This document shows positions 17,891 to 27,509 of a stretch of DNA of 64,000 nt, one piece after another. The DNA comes from RBG-13-68-16 sp050018455 (lineage in GTDB: Bacteria; Acidobacteriota; Thermoanaerobaculia; Thermoanaerobaculales; Thermoanaerobaculaceae), in contig JBEKAA010000011.1 of the NCBI GenBank assembly GCA_050018455.1, positions 24,001 to 88,000 of the forward strand, read 5' to 3'. The notes beneath the pieces are model-generated. The model worked only from the letters and a program-made list of their open reading frames with translations, did not search any database and was not told the origin of the DNA. Both the position numbers and the translations under genes were made by a program. The stretch's first letter is position 1. Every line of letters begins with the position of its first letter.

Positions 17891-17896
17891 GGTCTC

Positions 17897-18487
17897 TCAG
17901 AACTTCACCTGCGGCGCCTTTTCTGAACCCGCGGCAGCCTGGAAGTACGGTTTCTCGGCGAAGCCGAACAGGGAAGCCACGAAGACGGTCGGGAAGCGCC
18001 GCCTGGCGGTGTTGAACGACTGCGCGGCGTCGTTGAAGCGCTTGCGCTCCACCGTGATCCGGTTCTCGGTGCCCTCGAGCTGGGCTTGGAGGTCGCGGAA
18101 GTTCTGGGTGGCTTTGAGGTCGGGGTACTTCTCGACCACCACCATGAGGCGGGACAGGGCCGAGGAGAGGCCGTCCTGAGCGGACTGGAACTTCTGCATC
18201 TCCTGCGCGTCCGGGACCTTCCCGAAGTTGACCTGACCGACCTTCGCGCGGGCCTCGGTGACCGCCGTGTAGGTGTCTTTTTCGAAGGCGGCGGCCCCCT
18301 TGACGGTCTCGACCAGGTTCGGGACCAGGTCGGCCCTCCGCTGGTACACGTTCTCCACTTGACCCCAGGCGCTCTTGACGCCCTCGTCGAGGGTGACGAG
18401 ACGGTTGTAACTCCCCGCCACAGCCATGCCGAGCACCAGCACTCCGGCGACCAGAACCACCACGCATCCAAGCAGGACACCCTTCAT
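17897..18487 (-). CDS. lemA: LemA family protein
   Basis: A 196-residue protein with one N-terminal transmembrane segment (MKGVLLGCVVVLVAGVLVLG), then the LemA helical domain. Motifs are YNRLVTLDEGVKSAWGQVEN, RRADLVPNLVETVKG, YPDLKATQNFRDLQAQLEGT and FNTARRRFPTVFVASLFGF. The family is membrane-anchored with a helical bundle outside; its function is poorly known. It is often encoded beside TPM/YgcG proteins, as here. The ATG at 18487 is preceded by CGGGAGG. The length is typical. Confidence 0.93.
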   Translation of the reverse strand: MKGVLLGCVVVLVAGVLVLGMAVAGSYNRLVTLDEGVKSAWGQVENVYQRRADLVPNLVETVKGAAAFEKDTYTAVTEARAKVGQVNFGKVPDAQEMQKFQSAQDGLSSALSRLMVVVEKYPDLKATQNFRDLQAQLEGTENRITVERKRFNDAAQSFNTARRRFPTVFVASLFGFAEKPYFQAAAGSEKAPQVKF

Positions 18488-18552
18488 AGAACCTCCCGAA
18501 TGCACCGGAGCCCAGGCAACCTCACGCCCGTCCCCGATTGCGATGCGGCATC

Positions 18553-19527
18553 TTACCGTAGGTCGGCTGGTCGGGAAGGTCCGTCGCCGACTGCCTGGGG
18601 GACGCGCGCATTCCAGACCGTCTCGCCTTCGCCAGGCTGATGGCGCCACCTCTTGTGCATCCACACCCACTGCACGGGATATTCGCGCACCTGGCGCTCG
18701 ATGCGCGCGGTGAGCAGCGCCGTGAGGCGCGCCGCGTCGGCTTGCAGGTCGTCCCCGGCGGTGGGCTCGATTGGCGGATCGAACGTCACACGCATCGTGC
18801 CGTCCGGCTGGCGGGCCGCGAAGCCGGTGACCACCGGGCAGTTGGTGCGCAGTGGGAGCATCGCGGCGCCGACGGGGGTCCACGCCGGCCGGCCGAAGAA
18901 CTCCGCGAACACCCCGGGCGCCGCGATGTCCTGATCGATCAGGAGGCCGATGACCCTGCCCCGGCGCAACGCCTGGACGAGCTTCGCCCCCGCGCCCTTA
19001 CCACGCAGGGCGCTCTCGCCGCCGAACCGGCCTCGAAGGCGGCGGGCTACCTCGTCGAAACGCGAGTCCTGTAGCTCGCGAGCAGCCACCGTCATCCCGA
19101 CGCCCGCGGCGCCGAGGGCGAGGTTGAGCCACTCCCAGTTGCCGCAGTGCCCTGTGACGAGCGCCGCCCCGCGATCGGGAGTGAGCCCGCCCGCGAGGTT
19201 CTCGAGGCCGACGAACTCGGTCCGGGCCAGGATGGCCGAGGGGGGCGCCGACCAGAGCCATGCCACCTCACCGAGCAGCGTGCCCAGATGGCGCCCGCAC
19301 GCTCTGAGCACATCATCCCGCCAGGCCTGGTCGCGGTCGGGGAACGCTCTTGCCAGATGGTCGCGGGCGCGGGCGCGGTCGCGGCCTGGGAACGCCAGCG
19401 CGGCGCTTCCGATCGCGCGGCCCGCTGCTCGCAGAGTTGACAGGGGCAGGACGCGCGCGCCGCCCAGCAGGGCGCGAACACCGAGGTAACCGAGGTCGTC
19501 GCGCACAGCGCGCAGGAGCGAGGCCAT
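18553..19527 (-). CDS. Lipid A biosynthesis (LpxL/HtrB-type) acyltransferase
   Basis: A 324-residue membrane-associated acyltransferase of the LpxL/LpxM family, which adds secondary acyl chains to lipid A or a related glycolipid. The catalytic HxxxxE motif is in TGHCGNWEW near residue 125. LLIDQDIAAPGVFAEFFGRP and the final VREYPVQWVWMHKRW are typical conserved blocks. The ATG at 19527 is used; a TTG two codons upstream is possible. It implies a lipid-A-bearing outer membrane. It is divergent from gmk. Confidence 0.88.
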   Translation of the reverse strand: MASLLRAVRDDLGYLGVRALLGGARVLPLSTLRAAGRAIGSAALAFPGRDRARARDHLARAFPDRDQAWRDDVLRACGRHLGTLLGEVAWLWSAPPSAILARTEFVGLENLAGGLTPDRGAALVTGHCGNWEWLNLALGAAGVGMTVAARELQDSRFDEVARRLRGRFGGESALRGKGAGAKLVQALRRGRVIGLLIDQDIAAPGVFAEFFGRPAWTPVGAAMLPLRTNCPVVTGFAARQPDGTMRVTFDPPIEPTAGDDLQADAARLTALLTARIERQVREYPVQWVWMHKRWRHQPGEGETVWNARVPQAVGDGPSRPADLR

Positions 19528-19605
19528 CGGCAAAGTCTAAAGCAACCCGCGCCGGCCGCCTCGCGGGGACGCGAGGCGAGTATCATCTGCTCCTAGGAGG
19601 CGGCT

Positions 19606-20256
19606 GTGGGAGCGAGCAGGGGTGAGCTGTTCATCGTGGCGTCGCCGTCCGGCGGGGGCAAGACAACTCTGATCCGCCGGGTCATGCAGGAGCTGGCGGC
19701 GGAGGGGCGCGAGGCCCACTTCTCGGTCTCGCACACGACGCGCGCGCCGCGCGCATGCGAACGCGACGGCGTCGACTACCACTTCGTCGACCGCGCCGTG
19801 TTCCAGGCGATGGCCGCGCGGGGCGAGTTTCTCGAGTTCGCCGAGGTGCACGACAACCTGTACGGCACATCGCGAGCGGAGGTCGAAGGGAGGCTGGAGC
19901 GAGGGTGTGACGTCTTCCTCGACATCGACGTCCAGGGCGCTCGTCAAGTTCGCGCCTTCCTCCCCGACGCTGTGAAGGTCTTCATCTTCCCCCCCTCGCA
20001 CGACGAGCTGCACCGGCGGTTGGTCGCGCGACGCCAGGACTCGGATGCCGCGATCGCTCTCAGGATCAGGAACGCCGTTCAGGAGATGAGGGAGTACGCC
20101 GAGTTCGACTACGTTATAATCAACGATCGCCTCGAGGACGCGACTTGCGCCCTGGCGAGTATCGTCGCGGCCGCGAGGATGCGGCCGTTCCGGGTGCGCG
20201 CAAGGGTCCAGACGATCCTCGACGGTTTCGAGCGTGCCGTGAAGAAGGAGGAGTGA
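19606..20256 (+). CDS. gmk: Guanylate kinase
   Basis: A 216-residue guanylate kinase converting GMP to GDP with ATP. The P-loop is SPSGGGKTTLIRR, with Ser where Gly is usual. SVSHTTRAPRACERDGVDYH binds GMP, and ILDIDVQGARQVR-like residues (FLDIDVQGARQVR) follow. The start is GTG with AGGAGG five bases upstream. The stop codon overlaps the start of rpoZ (TGATG), so the two are translated together. The gmk-rpoZ-coaBC order is widely conserved in bacteria. Confidence 0.96.
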   Translation: MGASRGELFIVASPSGGGKTTLIRRVMQELAAEGREAHFSVSHTTRAPRACERDGVDYHFVDRAVFQAMAARGEFLEFAEVHDNLYGTSRAEVEGRLERGCDVFLDIDVQGARQVRAFLPDAVKVFIFPPSHDELHRRLVARRQDSDAAIALRIRNAVQEMREYAEFDYVIINDRLEDATCALASIVAAARMRPFRVRARVQTILDGFERAVKKEE

Positions 20257-20681
20257 TGTTGGAGTTGCCAGTTGGCGTCGAGAGCACTTTTCGCCATATC
20301 CTGATCGCCGCAAAGCGGGCGGAGCAGCTGATCGCGGGGGCGCGACCGCGGATCACGGGTCGCAACGTCAAGCCGACGACGATCGCCCTCGCCGAGCTCG
20401 CCGCCGACAAGGTGCCCTGGCGGGTGGTCACCGCCGAGGAGTACGAGGCCATCCTCCAGCAGGAGGTGGCGGCGCGCGAGGCTGACGAGCACATCCCTGC
20501 GCTGATCGCGACGCCGCTCCCGGTGCTGCCGCCGATCGTGGAGCCCGAGGCGGAGGTCGAGGAAGAGGAAGAGGAGCTCGACGGGGAGCTCGAGGGGCCC
20601 AAGTTCGACGAGAACCTCGAGGTCGTCGAGGAGGCAGTTACCGAAGAGCTCCTGGTTGAGGAACTTCCCGCCGAGGAGTAG
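20256..20681 (+). CDS. rpoZ: RNA polymerase omega subunit with long acidic tail
   Basis: A 141-residue omega subunit that helps assemble RNA polymerase around beta-prime. The conserved N-terminal part includes RHILIAAKRAEQLIAGARP and TTIALAELAADKV. The usual omega core is about 70-90 residues. Here about 60 further residues, nearly all Glu, Val, Leu and Pro (EPEAEVEEEEEELDGE and onward), extend the C-terminus. The start overlaps the gmk stop and coaBC begins directly after the stop. Identification rests on the core motifs and on the gmk-coaBC setting. Confidence 0.88.
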   Translation: MLELPVGVESTFRHILIAAKRAEQLIAGARPRITGRNVKPTTIALAELAADKVPWRVVTAEEYEAILQQEVAAREADEHIPALIATPLPVLPPIVEPEAEVEEEEEELDGELEGPKFDENLEVVEEAVTEELLVEELPAEE

Positions 20682-21884
20682 GTGCGCGGCAGGGTCGTCC
20701 TCGGCGTTTCTGGCGGCATTGCGGCATTTCGCGCGGTCGAGGTGCTCCGAGGGCTCGTCAAGGCCGGCTGTCGCGTCCACACGATTCTGACCGAGAACGC
20801 GACGCGCTTCGTCGCGCCGCGAACCTTCGCAGTACTCTCGAACGAGGGCGCGGAGGTCTCGCTGTGGAACGACCCCACCAACCCGGGCGTCGATCACGTG
20901 GCGCTGGGGCGCAGCAGCGACCTGCTCCTCGTCGTCCCGGCCACCGCGAACGTCATCGCCAAGATGGCGGCCGGCGTCGCCGATGACGCACTCACCACGT
21001 ACGCGCTCGCCCACCGCGGCGGGATCGTGATCGCGCCGGCGATGAACACCGCGATGTGGCGTCAGGCCGCGACGGAAAACGCGGTTGCGGTCCTCAAGCA
21101 ACGCGGCGTCGTCGTCGTGGAACCGGTGGCCGGGTTCCTGGCCGAGGGCGAGGTCGGCGAGGGCAAGCTCGCCCCGGTCGACGATATCGTGGGCGCCGCG
21201 CTGGCCGCCCTTCCGCCGCGAGGGCCGCTTGCCGGCATTCGGCTCCTGGTCACCGCCGGCCCCACGCGCGAGCCGATCGACGCCGTCCGGGTGATCACGA
21301 ACCGCTCGTCGGGCCGGATGGGCGTCGCGCTGGCGCTGGCCGCGCGCGACCTTGGCGCCGACGTCCGCCTGCTTGCCGGACCGGGCGTGATCGCGGTGCC
21401 GGGCGTTCCGACCGAACGATTCGAGACGGCCGCGGACCTCGGTCATCTGCTCGGCCTGCGTGTGCCCGGGGCGGACGCGGTTTGGCACGCCGCGGCGGTG
21501 GCCGACTTCCGGCCGACGGCGGCGGCGTCGGGGAAGCTCGATCGCCGGCAGGGCGAGCTCAAGCTCGCGCTGCAACCGGTGCCCGACCTCGCGGCGACGA
21601 TGCCCCGAGCCCAGGGCAAGCCGTACCTCGTGATCTTCGCCGCGGAACGGTCCGTGGATCTTGAGGCTCGCGCCGCAAAGAAGATGGCGGACAAGGCCGC
21701 CGACGCGGTGGTCGCCAACCCGATCGACGAGCCCGGTCTCGGGATGGAGTCGGCACGGAACCGTGCCGTCGTGCAGACGCGCCTCGGCCTCCGCAGGGAA
21801 TTCATCGCACAGGACAAGGAGACGCTCGCCCGCGAGCTACTCCTCACCCTCGCGGGTGAGACGGTGGCGTCCCGCCGCCCATGA
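20682..21884 (+). CDS. coaBC: Bifunctional phosphopantothenoylcysteine decarboxylase/synthetase
   Basis: A 400-residue two-domain coenzyme A enzyme. The N-terminal CoaC flavoprotein half has LGVSGGIAAFRAVE, the catalytic His in VDHVALGRSSD, and PAMNTAMW. The C-terminal CoaB half starts near residue 185 with LVTAGPTREPIDAVR and NRSSGRMG, then AAAVADFRP. It makes 4'-phosphopantetheine from phosphopantothenate and cysteine. The GTG start directly follows the rpoZ stop with no gap, and the stop overlaps the next gene (ATGA), so the four genes form one operon. Confidence 0.96.
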   Translation: MRGRVVLGVSGGIAAFRAVEVLRGLVKAGCRVHTILTENATRFVAPRTFAVLSNEGAEVSLWNDPTNPGVDHVALGRSSDLLLVVPATANVIAKMAAGVADDALTTYALAHRGGIVIAPAMNTAMWRQAATENAVAVLKQRGVVVVEPVAGFLAEGEVGEGKLAPVDDIVGAALAALPPRGPLAGIRLLVTAGPTREPIDAVRVITNRSSGRMGVALALAARDLGADVRLLAGPGVIAVPGVPTERFETAADLGHLLGLRVPGADAVWHAAAVADFRPTAAASGKLDRRQGELKLALQPVPDLAATMPRAQGKPYLVIFAAERSVDLEARAAKKMADKAADAVVANPIDEPGLGMESARNRAVVQTRLGLRREFIAQDKETLARELLLTLAGETVASRRP

Positions 21885-22585
21885 GCCGCCGCGATCTCCT
21901 CGCGTACCTGCGCGACCTCGGCTGGCGGGACGTGGACGCCAACTTGGCGTCTGCGTCAGCCCCGTCCCGCCCCGAGTCGGCCGGTGAGCAGGGAACTGTC
22001 GGCGGCGACGATCCGCTGGCTGCGGCCGATCTCGGGGTGATGGCCCGTGCGCTCGCGGGGTGCATGCGCTGCCGACTGTGCCAGAAACGTACCCAGGTGG
22101 TGTTCGGCGTCGGCGACCCAGCCGCCCGCGTCGTGTTCATGGGCGAGGGTCCGGGCGCCGACGAGGACCGGCTCGGCGAACCCTTCGTGGGAAAGGCCGG
22201 TCAGCTCCTCAACGCGATGTTGCCGTCGATCGGCCTCAAGCGCGCCGATGTCTACATCGCCAACGTCGTGAAGTGCCGGCCTCCCGGGAACCGCGACCCC
22301 GAGCCCGACGAGGCGGCCGCCTGCATGCCGTTCCTCAAACGACAGATCGAGCTGATCGACCCGGCCGTGATCGTCTGCCTCGGCCGGATCGCGGCGCGCC
22401 ACCTGCTCGGCACCACCGCGCCGATCTCCAGCTATCGGGGTCGATGGACGAAGTGGATGGGGCGCGACGTGCTCCCCACGTACCACCCCGCCTACCTGCT
22501 GCGCAACCCGGCCGCCAAGCGGGAGTCCTGGAGCGACTTCAAGAAACTGCGGGAGAGACTAACGGCGGAAAAGGGGAAAGGGTAA
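21881..22585 (+). CDS. Family 4 (Fe-S) uracil-DNA glycosylase
   Basis: A 234-residue uracil-DNA glycosylase of the iron-sulphur family. Motif 1 GEGPGADEDRLGEPFVGKAG and motif 2 HPAYLLR are clear. Cysteines in CMRCRLCQ, KCRPPGNRD and EAAACMPF fit the cluster ligands. It removes uracil from DNA. It overlaps coaBC by 4 bases. The last residues (TAEKGKG) are encoded by the start of an intergenic heptamer repeat, so the natural C-terminus may have been altered by repeat growth. Confidence 0.92.
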   Translation: MSRRDLLAYLRDLGWRDVDANLASASAPSRPESAGEQGTVGGDDPLAAADLGVMARALAGCMRCRLCQKRTQVVFGVGDPAARVVFMGEGPGADEDRLGEPFVGKAGQLLNAMLPSIGLKRADVYIANVVKCRPPGNRDPEPDEAAACMPFLKRQIELIDPAVIVCLGRIAARHLLGTTAPISSYRGRWTKWMGRDVLPTYHPAYLLRNPAAKRESWSDFKKLRERLTAEKGKG

Positions 22586-22692
22586 ACGGCAAACGGAAAA
22601 AGGGAAGACGGAAAGAGCGAATGGCACGAGCGAGGTGATGTTCGTTTTCCGTTTGACCCTTTCCCTTTGGCCTTTCCCCTCTCCGTACCCTC
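22563..22692. repeat. Heptamer-period inverted repeat
   Basis: The plus strand runs through purine-rich sevens (AAAAGGG, GAAAGGG, TAAACGG, CAAACGG, AAAAAGG) from 22571, then a short spacer, then pyrimidine-rich sevens (CGTTTTC, CGTTTGA, CCCTTTC, CCTTTGG, CCTTTCC, CCTCTCC) ending near 22685. The arms are complementary in kind and could fold into a long imperfect hairpin. It begins inside the 3' end of the glycosylase gene and fills the gap to threonine aldolase. It may also serve as a terminator. Confidence 0.8.
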
Positions 22693-22722
22693 GATGCTAC
22701 TGTGATGCGCGGAGAGCATCCC

Positions 22723-23766
<1,044 letters not shown>

Positions 23767-23779
23767 GACGACCGTGGTC

Positions 23780-24066
23780 AGTGGGCCGAGAAGGCGGGCA
23801 GAGGAGCGGAGGAGCCGAGCAGCAGGGGAGCCGAGGAGCAAACGACTGTTCGCAGGTTCCCACGTTCGAACGTTCAAAGGTTCAGAGACAAGACGCAGAA
23901 AGGCCGGGAATAGGGCGGGAACTGGGAGGTTGCTTTTCCCCGGGCGAACCTTCGAACCTTCGAACCTTCGAACCTTCGAACCTTCGAACCTTCGAACCTT
24001 CGAACCTTCGAACCTTCGAACCTTCGAACCTTCGAACCTTCGAACCTTCACGGAACCCGGACCCCG
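23780..24066. repeat. Repeat-rich gap with 13 perfect copies of CGAACCTT
   Basis: From 23945 to 24048 the 8-base unit CGAACCTT is repeated exactly 13 times. Each junction contains the palindrome TTCGAA. Upstream, 23800-23850 is a degenerate GAGGAGC-type octamer series like that at 40515-40546, and 23860-23886 has GTTCGAACGTTCAAAGGTTC, resembling inverted copies of the unit. A GGAACCCGGACCCCGG segment follows at 24051-24066, next to the stop of polX. The gap separates converging ltaE and polX. All frames through the array are open, so long predicted proteins here are artefacts. Confidence 0.93.
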
Positions 24067-24069
24067 GTC

Positions 24070-25758
24070 TCACGGCCACCACGGCCAGGGGCGGGTGTTG
24101 AGCACGTCGTTCGCGGTGGCCCACCCCTTGCGGGCGATGCCGACGCCCCAGCGCACGTCGGCGAGCCCCGCGGGCTCGTGCGCGTCGGGGCCGATCGAGA
24201 TCGGCACGCCGAGCTCGGCCGCGCGGCGGACCCAACGCCAGTCGAGGTCGAGGCGGAACGGGTGCGCGTTGATCTCGACCGCGGCGCCGGTTGCCGCAGC
24301 CGCCTGCAGCACGGCCTCGAGATCGACCTGGTACCCCTCGCGGGCGAGCAACAGGCGTCCGGTCGGGTGACCGAGGATCGTCCCGGGCCCGCGCGAGACC
24401 GCCCGCACGAGGCGCGCGGTCTGCACCTCGGCGCTCTGCCGGAACGAGGAGTGGACCGAGGCCACCACGAAGTCGAGAGGCACCTCCGCGGGGAGGTCGA
24501 GGGTGCCGTCCGCAAGGATGTCCGCCTCGATCCCGCGCAGCAGCAGCGGTCCGTCGCCGCGGAAGTTGCGGGCGGCGATCGCCTCGCCCTGAGCGCGCAA
24601 TCGAGCCCCATCGAGCCCGTGGGCGTACGCCGCGACCCGGGAGTGGTCCGCGATGCCCAGCAGCGACCACCTCAGACGCGCCGCCGCGTCGGCCATCTCC
24701 TCGAGCGAGGCGGTGCCGTCGGAGTCGGTGGTGTGGACGTGGACCGCGCCCAGGATGTCGTTCTCGCTCACAAGGTTCGGCAGGGCTCCGTTGGCGGCGG
24801 CCTCGACCTCACCGTCGCCCTCGCGAATCTCGGGCGGGATCCACGGCAGGCCAAGCCTGGCGTAGAGGTCTCCCTCCCGAGGGCAATCGACTTGGCTGCC
24901 CGACGCGTCACAGAGCACGCCCTCCGCGAGAACGAGGCCGCCCGAGACAGCCCGAACGGCGAGTTGCTCGAGGTGACGAGCGCTGCCGGTTTGCCAGGCG
25001 AGCGCGGCGCCGAACGACCGGCGCGGGACGCCTACAAGGCGCACCGGGACCCCCGACGCGTGGCGCCCCGTGACCCGGCCGAAGGCGTCCTCCGCCGCGT
25101 CGCTCAGCAGCCCGGCGAGGGCGGGAAGGAGAGCCTTCGGCGTCGCACCGGTGTAGACCACGACGGCCTCGCCGATAACCTCGCAGAAGCGGCGTACCTC
25201 GCCCGCCGCCTCCGCCTCTGCATCCGGAGTCGCTTTCCGCAGGGCCGCGAGCGTCTCCTCCGCCGCGTGCCACCCTTCCGAGATGTGGTGCTTGTCGGAG
25301 GTGCTGCGGCAGAACTCAACGGCGTTCAGGACCCTGGCCTGGGTCGCCGGGCCGAATCCCGCCAGCGTGAGAAGACGGTTCTCTCTACAGGCGTACTCGA
25401 GGTCGCCGAGGGTCGTGATCCCGAGCTCCCGCCAGAGCGTGCGCACCCGCTTGGGGCCGAGGCCGGGGAGCTGCAGCAGGTCCGGAAGGCCGGGCGGAAG
25501 CGCGCGCTTCAGCTCCGCGAGCGCGGCCGGCTCGCCCTGGGCGAGTGTCTGTGAGATCAGCCCGGCGATTCCTTTGCCGATGCCCGGGATTCCGGTCAGC
25601 TCTCCCCGGGCGGCGATGCCTTCAAACTCCTCCCCAAGGCGCAGCACCGTCCGGGCGGCGTTCGCCATTGCGCGAACCTTGAACGGGTTCTCGCCGGCAA
25701 GCTCCGAAAGCAGCGCCATCTCCTCCAGCACCGCTGCGACCTTGCGGCGGCTATCCAT
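24070..25758 (-). CDS. PolX-family protein: intact PHP domain, degenerate polymerase palm
   Basis: A 562-residue homologue of bacterial PolX. The order is helix-hairpin-helix repeats (ELTGIPGIGKGIAG near 53; LQLPGLGPKRVRTLWRELG near 96), a palm-like region (about 160-300), WIPPEIREG (306), then a C-terminal PHP domain. PHP metal ligands are present: HVHTTDSDG (340-348), ADHS (371), GIEADILADG (411), VASVHSS (436), HPTGR and PDAHEP. In the palm, AGEVRRFCEVIGEAVVV replaces the usual G-S-x-R-R...D-x-D block, and GVPVRLV replaces the strand bearing the third Asp. All three catalytic aspartates seem to be lost. It is therefore probably a DNA-repair 3'-5' exonuclease or phosphoesterase without polymerase activity. 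A GTG start 9 bases upstream is possible. Confidence 0.85.
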   Translation of the reverse strand: MDSRRKVAAVLEEMALLSELAGENPFKVRAMANAARTVLRLGEEFEGIAARGELTGIPGIGKGIAGLISQTLAQGEPAALAELKRALPPGLPDLLQLPGLGPKRVRTLWRELGITTLGDLEYACRENRLLTLAGFGPATQARVLNAVEFCRSTSDKHHISEGWHAAEETLAALRKATPDAEAEAAGEVRRFCEVIGEAVVVYTGATPKALLPALAGLLSDAAEDAFGRVTGRHASGVPVRLVGVPRRSFGAALAWQTGSARHLEQLAVRAVSGGLVLAEGVLCDASGSQVDCPREGDLYARLGLPWIPPEIREGDGEVEAAANGALPNLVSENDILGAVHVHTTDSDGTASLEEMADAAARLRWSLLGIADHSRVAAYAHGLDGARLRAQGEAIAARNFRGDGPLLLRGIEADILADGTLDLPAEVPLDFVVASVHSSFRQSAEVQTARLVRAVSRGPGTILGHPTGRLLLAREGYQVDLEAVLQAAAATGAAVEINAHPFRLDLDWRWVRRAAELGVPISIGPDAHEPAGLADVRWGVGIARKGWATANDVLNTRPWPWWP

Positions 25759-25800
25759 CGCGCTCACCAGACGTTGGCATGCTATAGTCTAGCCGGTCCC

Positions 25801-27507
25801 ATGTCCCCTCGCTGGCCATTTTCCCGCTCGCTGCTTTACCCTCTGACGGCACTGCTGGTGGGTCTGACGGTGCTGCCCGTCGCACTCGCGGGGTGGGGGT
25901 TCTTGAGCTCGAACCGGGAACAGGTTGCGACGCTCGAGATGCAGTACCTGACGCGCCAGTCCGTCGGATTGGCCCGCGAGGTCGAGCTGTACTTCCTCGA
26001 CAGCGTCGGCCGGATCGAGGCCGTGGCCAGGGCGCTCAGCATCGCGGGCGGCCACGCCGGCGGCGAGGCCGCGCAGGCCCTCAACGAGCTGGTCAACGAG
26101 AACAGGCACATCGTGCTGCTCCGGCTGCTGGACTCGTCGGGCAAGGGATCGTTCGTGCAGAACCGGACGATTGCCCCGGCCGCGGAGCACGAGCTGGAGC
26201 TCGCTCTGGGCAACGCGTTCACCGAGAACATGAGCGGGAGGCCGGTACGGCGCGACCTCGTGCGGCCTGCGGGCGAGGACACGATGGTGGTGGTCTCCAT
26301 CCCGCTGCGGAGCGCCGATGGTGGTATCGCAGGGGCGATGCAGGGCGTGGTATCGCTCGAGGGGTTGGTCTCGCGGCTCGCCGAGGAGAGCGGCAGGGGC
26401 ATGACGGTTGACGTTGTCGACCGGGCAGGCGCGGTCGTGTTCTCGAACGACCAGAGCCACGTGGGCAGGTCCGCCGCGTCCCACCCGCTGGTCGCCCAGT
26501 TTCTGGTAGCGCCGGTGCGCCTGACGAAGACCTATCGGGATCCGTTGAGGCCGGCGAACGACGAGGTCCTGGGCTCTCTGTGCCCGGTGGAGGACCCGCC
26601 GTGGGCCGTGGTGACCGCACGTGACGTGAACGTCGCGTTCGCGGCTGTGCGCTCCATGGCGGAGAAGACCGCACTGCTGGCGATAGCCACCGGGTTGGTG
26701 GCGATGCTGGCCGGAGTGCTGGTGGCCCGCCGGATCACGTCCCCCTTGCGCCACCTCGCCGACGTGAGTACGGCGGTGGCCCAGGGCGACTTTTCCCGCA
26801 AGGTGCCGGTCACCTCGCGGAACGAGCTCGGTCAGCTTGCGGACAACTTCAACGTAATGGCAGTCGAAATCGAGCGGACGGTGTCCTCGCTTCAGGAGGC
26901 CCTTGCCGAGAACCAGGAGCTCCTCGTCGACTCGATCCGGGCGCTGGCGGCCGCCATCGACGCCAAGAACCCGTACACCAGTGGCCACTCCGAGCGTGTG
27001 AGCCAGTACGCGGTCGCGATCGCTCGCCACTGCGGCATCGAAGGCTCCGAGCTGCAGAAGGTCGAGATCGCGGCCCTGCTCCACGACGTCGGCAAGATCG
27101 GCATCGACGATGCGATCCTCACCAAGCCCGACGCTCTGACTGACTCGGAGTTCGCGCAAATGCGAGTTCACACCGTCAAGGGCGCCGCGATCGTGAGCCC
27201 CATCAAACGCCTGCGCGAGATGCTGCCCGGCATCCGGTCGCACCACGAGAACTGGAGCGGCGGCGGCTACCCGGACGGTCTGGTCGGAGACCAGATCCCG
27301 CTCATTGCCCGCATCATCGCCACGGCTGACAGCTTTGACGCCATGACGACCCAGAGGCCGTACCAGGCCGCCATGCGCCTCGACATCGTGTTCAAGCGGA
27401 TGGGCGAGATGTCCGGGGCCCGGCTCGACCCGAACGTCGTGAGAGGGTTCTTTGCGGCCGTCCAGGCCGGGGACCTGATACCCTTGGGCCAGGTGGAGGT
27501 GGCGTAG
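25801..27507 (+). CDS. Membrane HD-GYP cyclic di-GMP phosphodiesterase with Cache-like sensor and HAMP
   Basis: A 568-residue signalling protein. A first transmembrane helix (about 8-32) is followed by a periplasmic Cache-like sensor (about 35-280), a second helix (about 290-312), a HAMP segment starting ARRITSPLRHLADV and a short coiled linker. The HD-GYP domain (about 375-560) has the metal residues in AALLHDVGKIG and RSHHENWSGGGYPDGL, with SGHSERVS and ADSFDAMTTQRPY. It would hydrolyse cyclic di-GMP in response to an outside signal. The ATG at 25801 is chosen over an upstream start because it leaves a short basic N-terminus before the first helix. It heads a long co-directional run. Confidence 0.93.
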   Translation: MSPRWPFSRSLLYPLTALLVGLTVLPVALAGWGFLSSNREQVATLEMQYLTRQSVGLAREVELYFLDSVGRIEAVARALSIAGGHAGGEAAQALNELVNENRHIVLLRLLDSSGKGSFVQNRTIAPAAEHELELALGNAFTENMSGRPVRRDLVRPAGEDTMVVVSIPLRSADGGIAGAMQGVVSLEGLVSRLAEESGRGMTVDVVDRAGAVVFSNDQSHVGRSAASHPLVAQFLVAPVRLTKTYRDPLRPANDEVLGSLCPVEDPPWAVVTARDVNVAFAAVRSMAEKTALLAIATGLVAMLAGVLVARRITSPLRHLADVSTAVAQGDFSRKVPVTSRNELGQLADNFNVMAVEIERTVSSLQEALAENQELLVDSIRALAAAIDAKNPYTSGHSERVSQYAVAIARHCGIEGSELQKVEIAALLHDVGKIGIDDAILTKPDALTDSEFAQMRVHTVKGAAIVSPIKRLREMLPGIRSHHENWSGGGYPDGLVGDQIPLIARIIATADSFDAMTTQRPYQAAMRLDIVFKRMGEMSGARLDPNVVRGFFAAVQAGDLIPLGQVEVA

Positions 27508-27509
27508 CG

